The position numbers were made by a program, and so were the translations under genes. Source: Neoconidiobolus thromboides FSU 785 (Eukaryota; Entomophthoromycota; Entomophthoromycetes; Entomophthorales; Neoconidiobolaceae). From it: a stretch of DNA of 26,055 nucleotides. The stretch is taken from NCBI GenBank assembly GCA_025603075.1, contig MU626512.1:1-26055 (forward strand). The letters run 5' to 3'. The first letter of the stretch is position 1. The number at the start of each line of letters is the position of its first letter. The notes below the pieces were generated by a model, which ran no database searches, was not told where the DNA came from, and worked only from the letters and a program-made list of their open reading frames with translations. This document shows, piece after piece, positions 9,362 through 19,607 of this stretch.

Positions 9362-11460
9362 TTACTGTTCTTCGCTCTGTTTTAGTTCAAAAGTATAAGA
9401 ATAGCAATTGAGGGCATCAAAGATACATGATTGGCTTATAGGAATATAATGTTTTGTAATGACTTTGGTTAACTCTTGAGCAACAAGACCACCGATCAAG
9501 GAAGAAGTAGTAGCCAAACCTTTCAAATGGGAATGTTTAAGAAGTACATCTAAGAACTCATTGAACTTGACATTTGATTCAATCATTGAGATATATTTCG
9601 ATGCATTATAATCGTTCAATAAACTTTTGCACATATCTATTATCTGCGTATTATCTTTTTCATTTGAATCTGGATCATTCCCTATATAATTATGCAGCAA
9701 TTAATGAGTTATTGTAATGATGATTAATATAATTACCTGGACATCTCAATGAAGAACTAATAATTTTATTGCGAGCTCTAATAATCAACCATAACCAAAG
9801 AGGTGACTCAGGGTCTTTAAGATCTGAAAGCTCAAGTAAATTTAAGCTATTATGTTTTGGCGAAGGTGAAGAATGAGCTGAATCCCACTCTAAGTGTAGT
9901 GGAATAGTCTCAGATAAATATAAATAATGGGCATTTTTACAAAATGTTTTTAATAAATCTTCTCCAATAACAATTTCATTATCATAGGATGCCTGTATAT
10001 CATTTAAATGTTTTCTTACAGCTCTTAGATCAATTATACTTTGATTTTGATACAACTTTTGAAGTTTGATGTAATTATCAGTACTTGATTTCATATCCGG
10101 GATTGTGCCTGAAATTGGTAAATATTTGCTTTCTCCTTCATTTCTATAAAATTCGTATAATGCTCTTACTAGTACCCAAAATTCATTTGACTAATTTAAA
10201 ATATAAATACAATTATTCAATATTAAATAAGCCTACTTGTGAGTTTATATACTGACATCTAGGATCTTTGAATAAGTCTAAAATGTCTTTAGAAACCTAA
10301 TAATTATTTCATAAATATCTTGTATCTTATTATTTGCTAATTTAAGCCTACTTCTCTATAAGTGACTGACCCGTTAATAGCGTTAATTGCTTCTTCAAAA
10401 TTTTCTTCATCACTTGAAAGCATTCCTTTTTTAACGATTTCTTTCAACTCTTTTTTCTGACTATAATTACTAGGAAACTTTAATCCATCTTCCTAAAGAT
10501 ATTTTAATAAATATTAAATTACTCCTTGGTATACTTACTCTTGATTCAGCCCATTTGTTAATGTAATATAATATGATAATAGCATAAGGTATTTCCCCAT
10601 GTAACTTTGATTCTTTTATATCTTCAAGATTCCCATAGTAAGTTTTTATATGATCCATCAATCCTACAATAGGCTTATCTAACCTTAAATCATTTTTTAG
10701 GGCTTGATGAGTTTCAATAACTAAATAAATCCTATTTTAATTGATTAAGTAAAAATTATTGTTAAATATTACCTTCATGATTAGAATATGAAATACGGAA
10801 ATAACCAATGAACCCAAACACGTCAATAACAATCAATGGGATATTTAAAGCATGTAAAACGATAGAAAGTCGACGAACAAATTCATCGTTGGCTCGAATA
10901 TCCATACTGACTATTAAAGCACTACAATTGTCAAATAAGTCTACAGATGAAGCTGTTACATCAGTTGGATCCTAAATTAAGTTTAACGATCATATTAATA
11001 ACTGTTTCTACTATTACTTTATCAATATAATGCCCTTCGACATTAGGGTTTAACTCTTTTAATAAATTAGCATTAAGTTGACCACGTTTTAAATTTTTTG
11101 AGCTTTCATTTTGTTGAATAAAGAAATCATTAGCTAAATCATGTTCAGTCACTTCTTTATCATCAATAATGGTAAATGACCTTATTCCTATATGAAACAT
11201 ATAGTGTTAATTGTTTTTTTTAACTTGAATTATTTCGCTTACCGGCTAATATCATATTCTTCATACACTCAGAAGCTGCAGGTGAACATCCTAATACTAA
11301 TATATTACTTGAAGCCAAAGCTTTTTGCCCAGATTCTGCCCATAACCTTAATAAAAAGTGAGAAAACACTTTTACTATCCTTTGAATTACTTCTATACCT
11401 TAATTGCCTATCATATTTCCTAGTATATTGATCAGGTATCGTTGACTGTACATCACTCAT
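9362..11460 (-). CDS. ULA1: NEDD8-activating enzyme E1 regulatory subunit (NAE1/APPBP1/Ula1)
   Basis: Nine exons on the minus strand: 11399-11460, 11243-11346, 11018-11187, 10773-10971, 10539-10720, 10352-10492, 10237-10296, 9737-10190, 9362-9681. They join in frame to about 563 residues (human NAE1 has 534). The N terminus MSDVQSTIPDQYTRKYDRQLRLWAESGQ is the E1-family signature. ILVLGCSPAASECMKNMILAGI and FTIIDDKEV (about residues 29-65) form the Rossmann-like adenylation fold. A central insertion and a C terminus with GLATTSSLIGGLVAQELTKVITKHYIPI and NCYSYTFEL match the APPBP1 end. The protein pairs with the catalytic Uba3 subunit to adenylate NEDD8/Rub1 and start cullin neddylation. As expected for this subunit, no catalytic-cysteine domain is evident. 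All eight introns are 46-55 bp GT-AG. Confidence 0.94.
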
Positions 11461-11653
11461 TTTAATAATAAAAAAGCAATTTATTATTTTTCAAATATAT
11501 TTGTAATGTCACCCTTTTAAAATGATTGGATAAAATACTGGATGATGAGTTTAAGTGATTTAGCAATTAAAATAATATAACTATATAAAAGCATGATTTA
11601 GATAGGTATTAAGTAAAAGATTAAAGTATATAATTGTCGAATATAAATTTTTA

Positions 11654-12556
11654 TTAAATAAGTAATTCTTTAGTCCAAAATATAGAATCAGCTCCCAAAT
11701 AGTCAACAGCAAACTGCTTAAATTCTTGTCTAGTAAATGGGGTGTTGGTTTTTGGATTAATTGCTACCAAATCAGGTTCTTGAACAGCCATAGCAACCCA
11801 ACTAAGTTTATGTTTGATTTTGTATTCGTTGAAAAACGGATAAGAATTGTTCATTTGAGGTTTATTATAGGGAATGACATCTGGTCCACCTAACCCGAAT
11901 CCATGTTCCAAAGCATTCTCAAAAAAAGTAGACATAAAATTTTTACTATTCTTCCATTCACAAGGCCAAAAATTAACAAATTGAATTACTTTGCTTTGTT
12001 TAAATTGACTTTTTGTATATTTTATGTTGGCCAATTCAGCATCAAAATAGTCAGCACAATTGAGCTTTGATTCTTCAACTTCAATCGAGGTTTCTGGTAG
12101 TATAATACCCTCGATTTTGCCATCAAATTCTTTTGCCAACTTATAAATCAATGCTTGATAACGATCTCGTACTTCTTTCACCCATTGTTTAGCAACCCAT
12201 CCAGAACCTTCACTAAATACTTGTTTCTCTAATCCACTTTGATATATAGGGTCAGTAAGTAAATAGCTGGGAATATTTTTAGCTTTAGGGAGAAAAAATC
12301 TATCTTGTAATTGAATATACAATTTACGATTTAACTTCTTCAAATAGCTCAAATCTGAGTTAATTTTGGTGAAATTATAGCATCCTTTATTTCCCTCTAA
12401 CGATTTCCAACTATATAACACTTCTGCGCCATCAATCCCTTCTCTTTTAAGGATCGATTCTACCTCTTTTAAATCGATTGATGAAGTATAAATGTAATTC
12501 TCTTCCCCAAATGTTACGCTTATTAGAAATAGAAAACAAAGTATTAATAATCTCAT
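11654..12556 (-). CDS. secreted TIM-barrel-like glycoside hydrolase candidate
   Basis: This intronless 300-residue protein has a clear signal peptide (MRLLILCFLFLISVTFG, cleavage near residue 17). The mature part reads like an (alpha/beta)8 glycosidase: LYSWKSLEGNKGCYNF (48-62) resembles the strand-2 region of GH5/GH42-like enzymes, KLYIQLQDRFF (78-88) a core strand, GIILPETS (150-157) a strand ending in an acid (Glu155), GLGGPDVIPYN (221-231) another strand, and WVAMAVQEPD (253-262) a strand ending in Glu260. Glu155 and Glu260 are candidate catalytic carboxylates; this is inference. Cys59, Cys167 and Cys199 survive in the mature chain. The substrate is unknown. I recall similar signal-bearing hypothetical proteins in bacteria, but cannot search. 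The start is supported by a TATAAATA box about 100 bp upstream. Confidence 0.75.
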   Translation of the reverse strand: MRLLILCFLFLISVTFGEENYIYTSSIDLKEVESILKREGIDGAEVLYSWKSLEGNKGCYNFTKINSDLSYLKKLNRKLYIQLQDRFFLPKAKNIPSYLLTDPIYQSGLEKQVFSEGSGWVAKQWVKEVRDRYQALIYKLAKEFDGKIEGIILPETSIEVEESKLNCADYFDAELANIKYTKSQFKQSKVIQFVNFWPCEWKNSKNFMSTFFENALEHGFGLGGPDVIPYNKPQMNNSYPFFNEYKIKHKLSWVAMAVQEPDLVAINPKTNTPFTRQEFKQFAVDYLGADSIFWTKELLI

Positions 12557-12653
12557 AATAAATAAAATATATTCTATTAATTGGCCCCTATACTATTTAA
12601 TTTACAATGAAAGAATAAAGTTAAAATAAATAATCTAAAGGGACGCTATTCTC

Positions 12654-12661
12654 TATTTATA
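12654..12661 (-). promoter_or_regulatory. TATA box of the secreted hydrolase gene
   Basis: The minus strand reads TGTATAAATAGAG here, a canonical TATAAATA about 98-105 bp upstream of the ATG at 12556. This would place transcription start about 30 bases downstream of it and leave a leader of about 70 bases. Function is inferred from sequence and position. Confidence 0.5.
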
Positions 12662-12822
12662 CAACCAAAAGCCAACTTTTCTAATTACATCATATCTCAT
12701 AGTTAAAGAATTATTATAATAGTTATTTATAGCAGGATATTAAAAGACTTTAATGAATTTAGAGTCACAGTAATTTATTTTTGGCCGCAAAATTAAGCAT
12801 TCTGGGATTATGTATTCAAACA

Positions 12823-13029
12823 ACGTAAATCCCAGTCAAGTGGGGGAGATCTCAATGAAGTGGAAAAGTATTTAAATATTCTTGCATAAAATAGAATAAT
12901 TAAATAACAAAAATACTTTTCAAAAAAGTTCTATTAATAAAAAACAAAGTTTCAAAGTAAAGATATTCCATACATATAATATTATATAATTCATAATATT
13001 TCTAAAGACTTTATAATCCTTTCAAAAAT
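12823..13029 (+). repeat. long inverted repeat, left arm (unoccupied MITE site)
   Basis: About 207 bp that match the reverse complement of 13376-13693 once the 103 bp MITE plus target duplication is removed from the right arm. Both outer ends share AACGTAA (12823-12829 here). The best block, about 12895-13005, is nearly identical to its partner. Position 12985-12986 is the empty TA target of the MITE in the other arm. Together the arms and the 346 bp spacer resemble a foldback or long-TIR nonautonomous transposon of about 870 bp, but no flanking duplication was identified. Confidence 0.8.
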
Positions 13030-13375
13030 AAACAAAATAATATAATAGCCTTACATATCAATAATTAAATTATTATCTGTATTTATTTTAATGCTTTTTG
13101 TTATCTATTTAGTATCTTTTTTTATATTATAGAATTTTGTATGTAGGTTTTTATACTATTAAAATTAGAAATTGATCTATTTTGTTTAAGTTAAAAATTG
13201 ACTAAATTTTGGCTAAGTGAATCTACATAATTTTCAGATATAAATACAAAAAAAAGATACTTTATATCTCAGGTACTTACTGTTAAACACTTAGAACCAT
13301 AATCAGACCTGACTGTAATTGGGCTATAGCGGTAAGGTTTTACAAAATCTAAATTTTAAGAATAAAGATCTCAGG

Positions 13376-13693
13376 TTTTTAAAAGGATTAAAGTCTTTAG
13401 AAATATTATGAATTATATGGGGATGTATTTTTGTGTTTAAGAATTTTATTAACAAATTTTCCGCTTAAATAGTGCTCAAAAAATGAAAGAAATAATGAAG
13501 TCAAAAAAAACATTACCATATAATGTTATATGTATGGAATATCTTTACTTTGAAACTTTGTTTTTTGTTAATAGAACTTTTTTGATAAGTATTTTTATTA
13601 TTTGATTGTTCTGTTTTATGCAGTGACATTCAACTACCTCTCCATTTCATTAAGATCTCCTCCACTTAATTGAGATCTATGTTACATTACGTT
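13376..13693 (-). repeat. long inverted repeat, right arm (carries a nested MITE)
   Basis: Reverse-complement partner of 12823-13029, interrupted at 13418-13520 by MITE copy 2 and its duplicated TA. The outer end TTACGTT (13687-13693) pairs with AACGTAA of the left arm. Near its outer end this arm carries two related units (GATCTCAATTAAGTGGAG and GAGATCTTAATGAAATGGAG read on the minus strand); the left arm keeps one and a half. Confidence 0.8.
13418..13518 (+). mobile_element. MITE copy 2, nested in the inverted repeat
   Basis: 101 bp element TGGGGATGTATTTTTG...AAACATTACCA with TA at 13416-13417 and 13519-13520. Its insertion point is proven by the uninterrupted left arm, where a single TA occurs at the homologous place. 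It is the reference copy for the ends and the target duplication of the family. Confidence 0.97.
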
Positions 13694-14465
13694 ATATACT
13701 AATTTTTTTGATTTGAGAATCTGATAGAAATGATTAATTTGAATTTTTTAGAATTTCTGACATTTTAGATTTATCGGTTACCTTTTGGGTTAACTACGGT
13801 CTACTGAATTAGCCATAAGCTGAACAGTATATAGGGAAGCCGTACTTATCTTCTTATAAGCAACCTTTTTTATCTTTACTTTTGTTCTATTTTAGCTTAT
13901 ATTTATTCTAATAACAAAATATACATTAAATTAAATACATTTTTACTAATATTAAAATAGCAAAAACTACATAGCATAAATACTAAAAACTTATTAAACT
14001 TATAAAGCAGTTTCAAAAGTAATATAAGATTTTTGATTTAAAAAAGTAAGTGTAATTGGTTACAATGATGATTCTTACCAGATTCTTCATCAATAAATCT
14101 GAAATTTACTTTAAAAGCTACTTATTACTATCACTTATGTTTAGGACTTTTATAAATTTATATTTAGTATATATATGCCGCATAAATGAATTATACATAA
14201 TGTTATTCTCTAAATCTTTAAATAGAAATCTAAATATAAGCACATTTTACTTTGCTTTGTATATTTATTGAGAATATTTTAAAAATAGCTTTAAAAACTT
14301 CAGATTTTACTAATAATTTCAAATATGTCTTATTAGGTATTTCATTGTTATATTTAAATTAAAACTTTAATAAGATTATATCAATAATTATTTTAAAAAA
14401 ATGTAAATTTATCAATGTGAAATTTGTATTTTAATTTTTGATCGTTGAAAATATGTAGAATAATA
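13694..14465. other. AT-rich spacer without a supported gene
   Basis: The stretch contains only an isoleucine/leucine/tyrosine-rich open frame at 14056-14271 (+). It has no domain and is best explained by low GC content. No tRNA-like or structured RNA signal was seen. Confidence 0.5.
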
Positions 14466-14563
14466 TGGGGGTGTATTTTTGTATAAGAATTTACTAACAA
14501 CGTTTCTGCTCAAACAAGGCTTAAAAAATGAAAAAAGTAATGAAACCAAAAAAAACATCCTCA
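14466..14563 (+). mobile_element. MITE copy 3
   Basis: 98 bp element starting TGGGGGTGTATTTTTG and ending AAACATCCTCA, with TA at 14464-14465 and 14564-14565. It keeps the CTGCTCAAA core and the AAAATGAAAAAAGTAATGAAACC segment of the family. Confidence 0.93.
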
Positions 14564-14710
14564 TATGGTTTAGGTTCTTTTAAATGGGCTATTTTAAAAA
14601 GATAATATATAAATTTCAATTTTTTAAGGATGCTAAAATATCTAATATCCTATTCATGAAAACGTTAAAAAGGTGAAAATTTAATTATAAGCAAAAGAAG
14701 ATAAAAAACT

Positions 14711-14803
14711 TGGAATGTTTTTTTGTGTTTAAGAATTTTATTAACAATCTTTCCACTCATAGCGCTTAAAAATGGAAAAAATGAAATAAAAAAAACATCA
14801 CCA
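14711..14803 (+). mobile_element. MITE copy 4 (left end eroded)
   Basis: About 93 bp from TGGAATGTTTTTTTG to AAACATCACCA. The right side keeps TA (14804-14805) but the left flank is CT, so one target copy or the left end has mutated. The internal TTTAAGAATTTTATTAACAA and CTTAAAAATGGAAAA segments are family-typical. Confidence 0.88.
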
Positions 14804-15109
14804 TATGATTTTCATATTTTATATCAATAGTGATAGCCTTAGCTTTTGATACAGGTCCAAGAACTTTTTTATAAACTCTTAAAAAAATACAATTCTTTAG
14901 CTTTTTGAATTTTTTAAGCTATAGATGCCATTAGATTTAAAAGCATTTAACTTATAGTTTCAAGAAAAAAGTGTTCTTAAATATTTTATCTTAAATAAGA
15001 ACTAATATTTGTGTTTGTAGGGTTAAAATAATATTTATGGTGGTAAAACTAACTCCATAGATATAAACTAAAATAAAATAGTAACACAAAGTATAGTAGA
15101 TATAGTACA

Positions 15110-15211
15110 TGAAGATATACATTTTTGTTTAAGAATTTTACTAACAATGTTTCTGCTCAAATAGGGCTCAAGAAAATGGAAAAGGTGATGAAACTAAAAA
15201 GAACATTCCTA
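15110..15211 (+). mobile_element. MITE copy 5 (diverged ends)
   Basis: About 102 bp from TGAAGATATACATTTTTG to AAGAACATTCCTA. Terminal repeats are mutated and the flanking dinucleotides (CA, TG) are no longer TA, making this one of the older-looking copies. The interior (TTTAAGAATTTTACTAACAA, CTGCTCAAATAGGGCTCAA) is clearly of the family. It lies 80 bp downstream of the zinc-cluster gene. Confidence 0.87.
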
Positions 15212-15291
15212 TGTTTTATTATGAGAAATAAATAAAGTATGATGAAAGTTTATAAAATGATACAGAATGAGTGTTAAAAATAATCATCATT

Positions 15292-17025
15292 TTAAGCATC
15301 TATATTATCCTTTAAAGAGTCTTCAATAATTTCAATCAGTTTTAAATTATAGTCACACATTTTTATAATTGAGGGCACTCTAAACAAAGGTCTTAAAAAT
15401 TCTTTTCCTTTCTGAATATATGCCATCGTCTCTTCTTGGCCCTCTCCATATCGCAACATAAAAACTAAGCAGGTAGATACAAGGGCGCAGTTGAGAGTAA
15501 GGCTATATTTATGTGAATTTATAGTCGCACTATCAATCACTGAGTAACATTTATTGAGTACAATTTTGATACATTTTAATGCATTTATATCACTATTTTT
15601 ACCAGCTGTACCTTCCCTAAATTCATAGACCTTTTTCTCCATAGATAAAGTGAATTGGATTGAATAAATATAATAATTAGTGTGGTGGAAGTAATATGTA
15701 ATGCAATTTTGGTAGTCTTTAATAGTAGATATTAACTTTTGATTCTCTGAATTTATTAAAATATCATTCATAATCCTAATATACTTTTCTTTAGTTGCAA
15801 CTATTTTGAATGCAAGTTTCTGTAAGATGGCACAAAATTTTACTTGATCTTTGTTTTCAATTATTTTTTTTTCTTTGATTAATCGTAAATCAAAAAATAT
15901 AGTACTTATTATATAATAAAATTCGTGTAATTTTAAAAAGCAATATTGCTGAACGTCCCTATCATCTTTGCTAAAATCAAAAGGGTATTGACAAAATTTA
16001 CTTTTGAAATGTTCATCTAATTTTTTCAACTCCAGTGGAAGCATGGGCTCAGCAACGTAGGACCCGAAACTCAATAATGTTCCAGTATAGTATGAGTTTA
16101 ACAAGCAATAAGTGTAAACGCGTCCAGCGTTAACCTCTTTAGACAAATGCCTTGATGGCTGATTTAGTCCGATTGTAAATGACATTCTATAACAATGAAA
16201 TAAGAGGAATTCTTTAAGACAACCAACCCAAGGTATATAAGCTATTCCACTAATAATTATAAGTATGGTTTGGATGCTTTCTAAACTTGGCTTGATCCGA
16301 GGAACTTTTGAAGCGAATTCATAAAGCTTTCCTTCAAAATATTGAATTAAATCTTTTACAATTTTGGTTTGCTCCATACATATAAGACCGCTCATAAGGA
16401 TAGCCGATTTCAAATTGAAGGAACATGATAGAAAGTTAAATCTTGTTTCATCAAATAAGGGAAATATTTTGTTGCTGAATTCGAAATAGCTTATTATAGC
16501 TTGCTTTATAATTGGGCCAATATTAAACTTATCTTCTTTTGGCACTTTGGGTGTAAATGTTAATTTCTTAGGTTTAAAGGTTAAGAGACCCAGCTTATCT
16601 GTTAACGCAATGAAAAGATTTAAGCCTTTACTAGGGAAAAACGGGGAAGGGTTTTGGATAAAGTTTAATAAATTTTCCAACAATAATTTTCTTTGAAATT
16701 TGTTAAAGATTCCAACGACGTTATATGAAAAATCATAATCCTTGGGTACTTTTAACAACTGATGTTTACATTTTTTGGTCTGAGGATGTTTTATGTCTAC
16801 TTCTTTTATATAAACAAAACTAATTTTTGGGATAACTTTAGGTTCGGAATCGGGTGAATACTTTTTTGACCCATGTTTATAACCTCCCTTCTTATGATAA
16901 ATGACTTCTCTATTGAAAGTACATTTTGTATATCTTTTTTTACACCTTGAGCACTGAGGTAGTAGTCTATCACATTTAACATGACTTGCAACACATTGGT
17001 CACATCGATGTTCTCTTTTATCCAT
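15292..17025 (-). CDS. Zn2Cys6 zinc-cluster transcription factor
   Basis: This intronless 577-residue protein has an N-terminal Gal4-type binuclear zinc cluster with Cys8, Cys11, Cys18, Cys25, Cys28 and Cys35 (spacing C-x2-C-x6-C-x6-C-x2-C-x6-C), followed by a basic linker (HKKGGYKHGSKKYS). These domains bind CGG-type half sites as fungus-specific regulators. The rest is an alpha-helical region like the fungal transcription-factor regulatory domain, including CLKEFLLFHCYRMSFTIGLNQPSRHL (about residues 268-293), which resembles the family's conserved helical core. No coiled-coil dimer element is obvious after the cluster. The target genes are unknown. MITE copies lie close to the 3' end, and a TATA stretch and a CCAAT box lie upstream. 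Confidence 0.95.
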   Translation of the reverse strand: MDKREHRCDQCVASHVKCDRLLPQCSRCKKRYTKCTFNREVIYHKKGGYKHGSKKYSPDSEPKVIPKISFVYIKEVDIKHPQTKKCKHQLLKVPKDYDFSYNVVGIFNKFQRKLLLENLLNFIQNPSPFFPSKGLNLFIALTDKLGLLTFKPKKLTFTPKVPKEDKFNIGPIIKQAIISYFEFSNKIFPLFDETRFNFLSCSFNLKSAILMSGLICMEQTKIVKDLIQYFEGKLYEFASKVPRIKPSLESIQTILIIISGIAYIPWVGCLKEFLLFHCYRMSFTIGLNQPSRHLSKEVNAGRVYTYCLLNSYYTGTLLSFGSYVAEPMLPLELKKLDEHFKSKFCQYPFDFSKDDRDVQQYCFLKLHEFYYIISTIFFDLRLIKEKKIIENKDQVKFCAILQKLAFKIVATKEKYIRIMNDILINSENQKLISTIKDYQNCITYYFHHTNYYIYSIQFTLSMEKKVYEFREGTAGKNSDINALKCIKIVLNKCYSVIDSATINSHKYSLTLNCALVSTCLVFMLRYGEGQEETMAYIQKGKEFLRPLFRVPSIIKMCDYNLKLIEIIEDSLKDNIDA

Positions 17026-17080
17026 ATTTAAATTATTATTATTTTCAGCAAATTTAAATAATATAGGAAAGTAAAAGTTC

Positions 17081-17122
17081 TTATATATATGATACTATAC
17101 AAACTTATTTAGTAGCCAATGA
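17081..17122 (-). promoter_or_regulatory. promoter elements of the zinc-cluster gene
   Basis: A TATATATAAG stretch on the minus strand (about 17081-17090) lies about 55-65 bp upstream of the ATG at 17025. AGTAGCCAATGA on the plus strand (17111-17122) provides a CCAAT box about 90 bp upstream in reverse orientation. The same 12-mer occurs upstream of the PH-SMP gene at 21311-21322. Another CCAAT lies at about 17185. Function is inferred. Confidence 0.4.
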
Positions 17123-19023
17123 AAAAAAAACCTTAGTTACAATAAAATTGTAGCATAAAAAATTCATATTCATAGTAGAGCTAGCCAATAAATCGAAAAA
17201 ATTACTCAAAACAAACAGAATTGCCATCATGAATAACAATGGGAACATCTTAATATAGTATTATGTCCGATTTATTTATGAGCTTACACAACATTTATTT
17301 AATAAATACCAAAGTCAATCTATTACCAAATCATCCAGCTTATAAATTCTTTAACGAAATCAGGTGTTATTATCACAGCTCTTGAATTTGCTAGAATTGG
17401 TTAAGTTTAATTCAACTTCAATATCCAATTTATCAAAACTATCTAAAAATAACTTTTAAATTTATTAACAAAATAATAGATACTTTTAGTTCTAATATAA
17501 TAACATAAAAAATATAATTGTTGTATATTTGTACTTATCTTTAAAGGGTTTATAATGTACGTTTAATTTTAACAACCATGTGTATATCACCAAATCTCAT
17601 TCTGATAAGCTTCAAGTCCACCTTGAGCTTACTTCCTTTAAATTACCTTTTTCTTTTAAAGATTTTTCGTTTCGATGATAAAAGTTATAAGAACAAACAG
17701 AATGCGAATTTGATTTATTTAAAATATTTAAAATCTATAAAATGAACTTAAATTACTATAAAATAAATAATGTTTTATTAAAATTTCCATTTTTATCTAT
17801 GGGAACTATAAATAAAGGTGCTGCAATTAATCAGCAAAGATAAAAATAAAAATAATTGATAAATCAAATATATTCATATCGAAACAAATGAGTGGCTAAA
17901 TATTAGTCAACATTCTTTAGCCTTACTACTTATAGCATTTTCTGTAAATACTCTTTATTTTACTCCCATTATTTTGACGCTGTTATAGTATTCAGCTATA
18001 TAGGTACTACCTATATACTTTTTATTAATGTTATTTTTATTGATTGATGAAATTTAAACTATACTTTTGTTGAAAAGCTTGATACACAAAAGTATCATCA
18101 TATTAGATATTTAGCCTAAATAATCCAATCTGAAATGCTGAGACGACCTCTGAATTCCTGTGAATCGGTTTATTCAAGGTTCTTCCTGTTGTTTAATTTT
18201 AATTTAGTTCTTTCATCTTATTTTGACCAAATAAATCATTACGAGCTTTAGCTTTTCAGGAAGTTTTATTGAAAAAAATCCTGAGACCAGACTGCCGCAA
18301 AAGGCATTGATCTAGAATTTGGTTAGTTTTCTGTAGCTTTTACATTAACTCCAAATTAAAACTTATTAAAAAAATGTATGGAAACAAGGATGAGCTTACA
18401 ATAAAGCACAAAGAAGTAAGTTTTTGCTTTATATAATATGGAATGAAAATGAGATGTTAGGGTATTATTTGTTCTAGCCCTTTTATATCAGAAATAAGAT
18501 CTATATCTAGTAATGATAATCGATACAAAGCTTCATTTAAAAATAGCTGGATATATCTTTAAAGGACTTTGCTTTAGGATCAATGGGTAGTATGTCTTTT
18601 TACACTTATCTTTATACAAGTATCAAAGAGGATTTATTGTATAACAAATATCTATTTTATATATACAAAAATTAATCTAGAGTACTCTTAATTCAAATTA
18701 TCATATTATTAATTCCGATTTTTTCTTTTAATGTTTCATATGAGCTTTAAGATTTATTCGATAATTTAAGAAAAAAGTCAAGAATATTTTAATCATGTTA
18801 AAGAATATTGATATTAAAAATATTTTAAAGATTAAAGTAAAATTTTAATTTTATAAAAGCACTATTACTATACTATCAGTACTTTACGTATTAATTTACA
18901 TTCAATATTAATATGATACGAAATTTTAGCAGTTATCATTTTTATGAAATTCTGCACTTTGACTTGTATTTTGTCACTATTAATTGAGTCATAATAAATA
19001 GGTAAAGCACAAGACAATTGATA
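17123..19023. other. degenerate intergenic region with exon-like fragments
   Basis: Nearly 2 kb lacks an intact gene. On the minus strand, short stretches look like former coding sequence: SKLKVDLKLIRMRFGDIHMV (about 17640-17570), SFDKLDIEVELNL (about 17442-17404), ANSRAVIITPDFVKEFISWM (about 17390-17330) and LQKTNQILDQCLLRQSG (about 18335-18285). They sit in shifting frames with stops between them. I could not join them into one spliced gene. They may be remains of one or more dead genes or transposons, or chance; none is recognisable. Confidence 0.35.
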
Positions 19024-19122
19024 TGGGGATATATTTTTGTATTTAAGAATTTTACTAACAATTTTTCCACTCAAATAGCACTTAAAAGGTGAAAAAAACA
19101 ATGAAGCCAAAAAACATCCCCA
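19024..19122 (+). mobile_element. MITE copy 6
   Basis: 99 bp element TGGGGATATATTTTTG...AAACATCCCCA with TA on both sides (19022-19023 and 19123-19124). The terminal inverted repeats are nearly perfect, and the flanks happen to extend the palindrome to TGATATGGGG/CCCCATATCA. It is one of the best-preserved copies. Confidence 0.95.
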
Positions 19123-19508
19123 TATCATTAAGTCGAATTGGTATATAAAGAATTACATACAAGCTAAATCTCACAGTAAAACAATCGATTATCATGATTA
19201 AGCCCTTTATATTTGCTTAGTACAGTGTATTGAGGTGATGCTATATAAGAATTAAAGTATAAGTAACCAACCTATTATCATATTAAATATTTAACTAATA
19301 CAAACACAAGACACAAATATAAAAAAAAGATATCAGACCATTGACTTAAACTTGTATAGCTTGCTTTATATTAAACGTAGTTAACTCTATTTATAAATTC
19401 CAAAGCTAAAAGCTTTACATATAAAATATATATCGCTATCAAAATGATACTATCAATTTTTAAAAATAGGCTGATTTTTGTTTTACATGTATTTTAAATT
19501 TAAACATA

Positions 19509-19607
19509 TACGGTTGTTTTTTTAGTTTTATCACTTTCTTCATTTTTTAAGCACTATTTGAACGGAAAGATTGTTAGTAAAATTCTTAATTAAAGAATAC
19601 ATTCCCA
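19509..19607 (-). mobile_element. MITE copy 7
   Basis: 99 bp element in inverted orientation, from TACGGTTGTTTTTTTAG to AATACATTCCCA, with TA at 19507-19508 and 19608-19609. The interior shows TTTTTTAAGCACTATTTGAACGG, the reverse complement of the family core. Confidence 0.92.

Noticed and set aside
12802-12835. Short CTGGGAT/ATCCCAG inverted repeat at the left end of the long inverted repeat
   Set aside because: Only 7 bp per arm and not mirrored at the right end, so it is not convincing as an element terminus.
14056-14271. 71-codon open frame on the plus strand
   Set aside because: Its composition is typical of translated AT-rich spacer, it has no domain, and it lies in the repeat-rich gap.
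18135-18250. Short plus-strand open frame beginning MLRRPLNSCES
   Set aside because: Under 40 codons, no introns that extend it, and it overlaps a minus-strand coding-like relic; too weak to list.
18868-19128. 86-codon open frame on the minus strand
   Set aside because: Its first third is simply MITE copy 6 read in reverse; the rest has no support.
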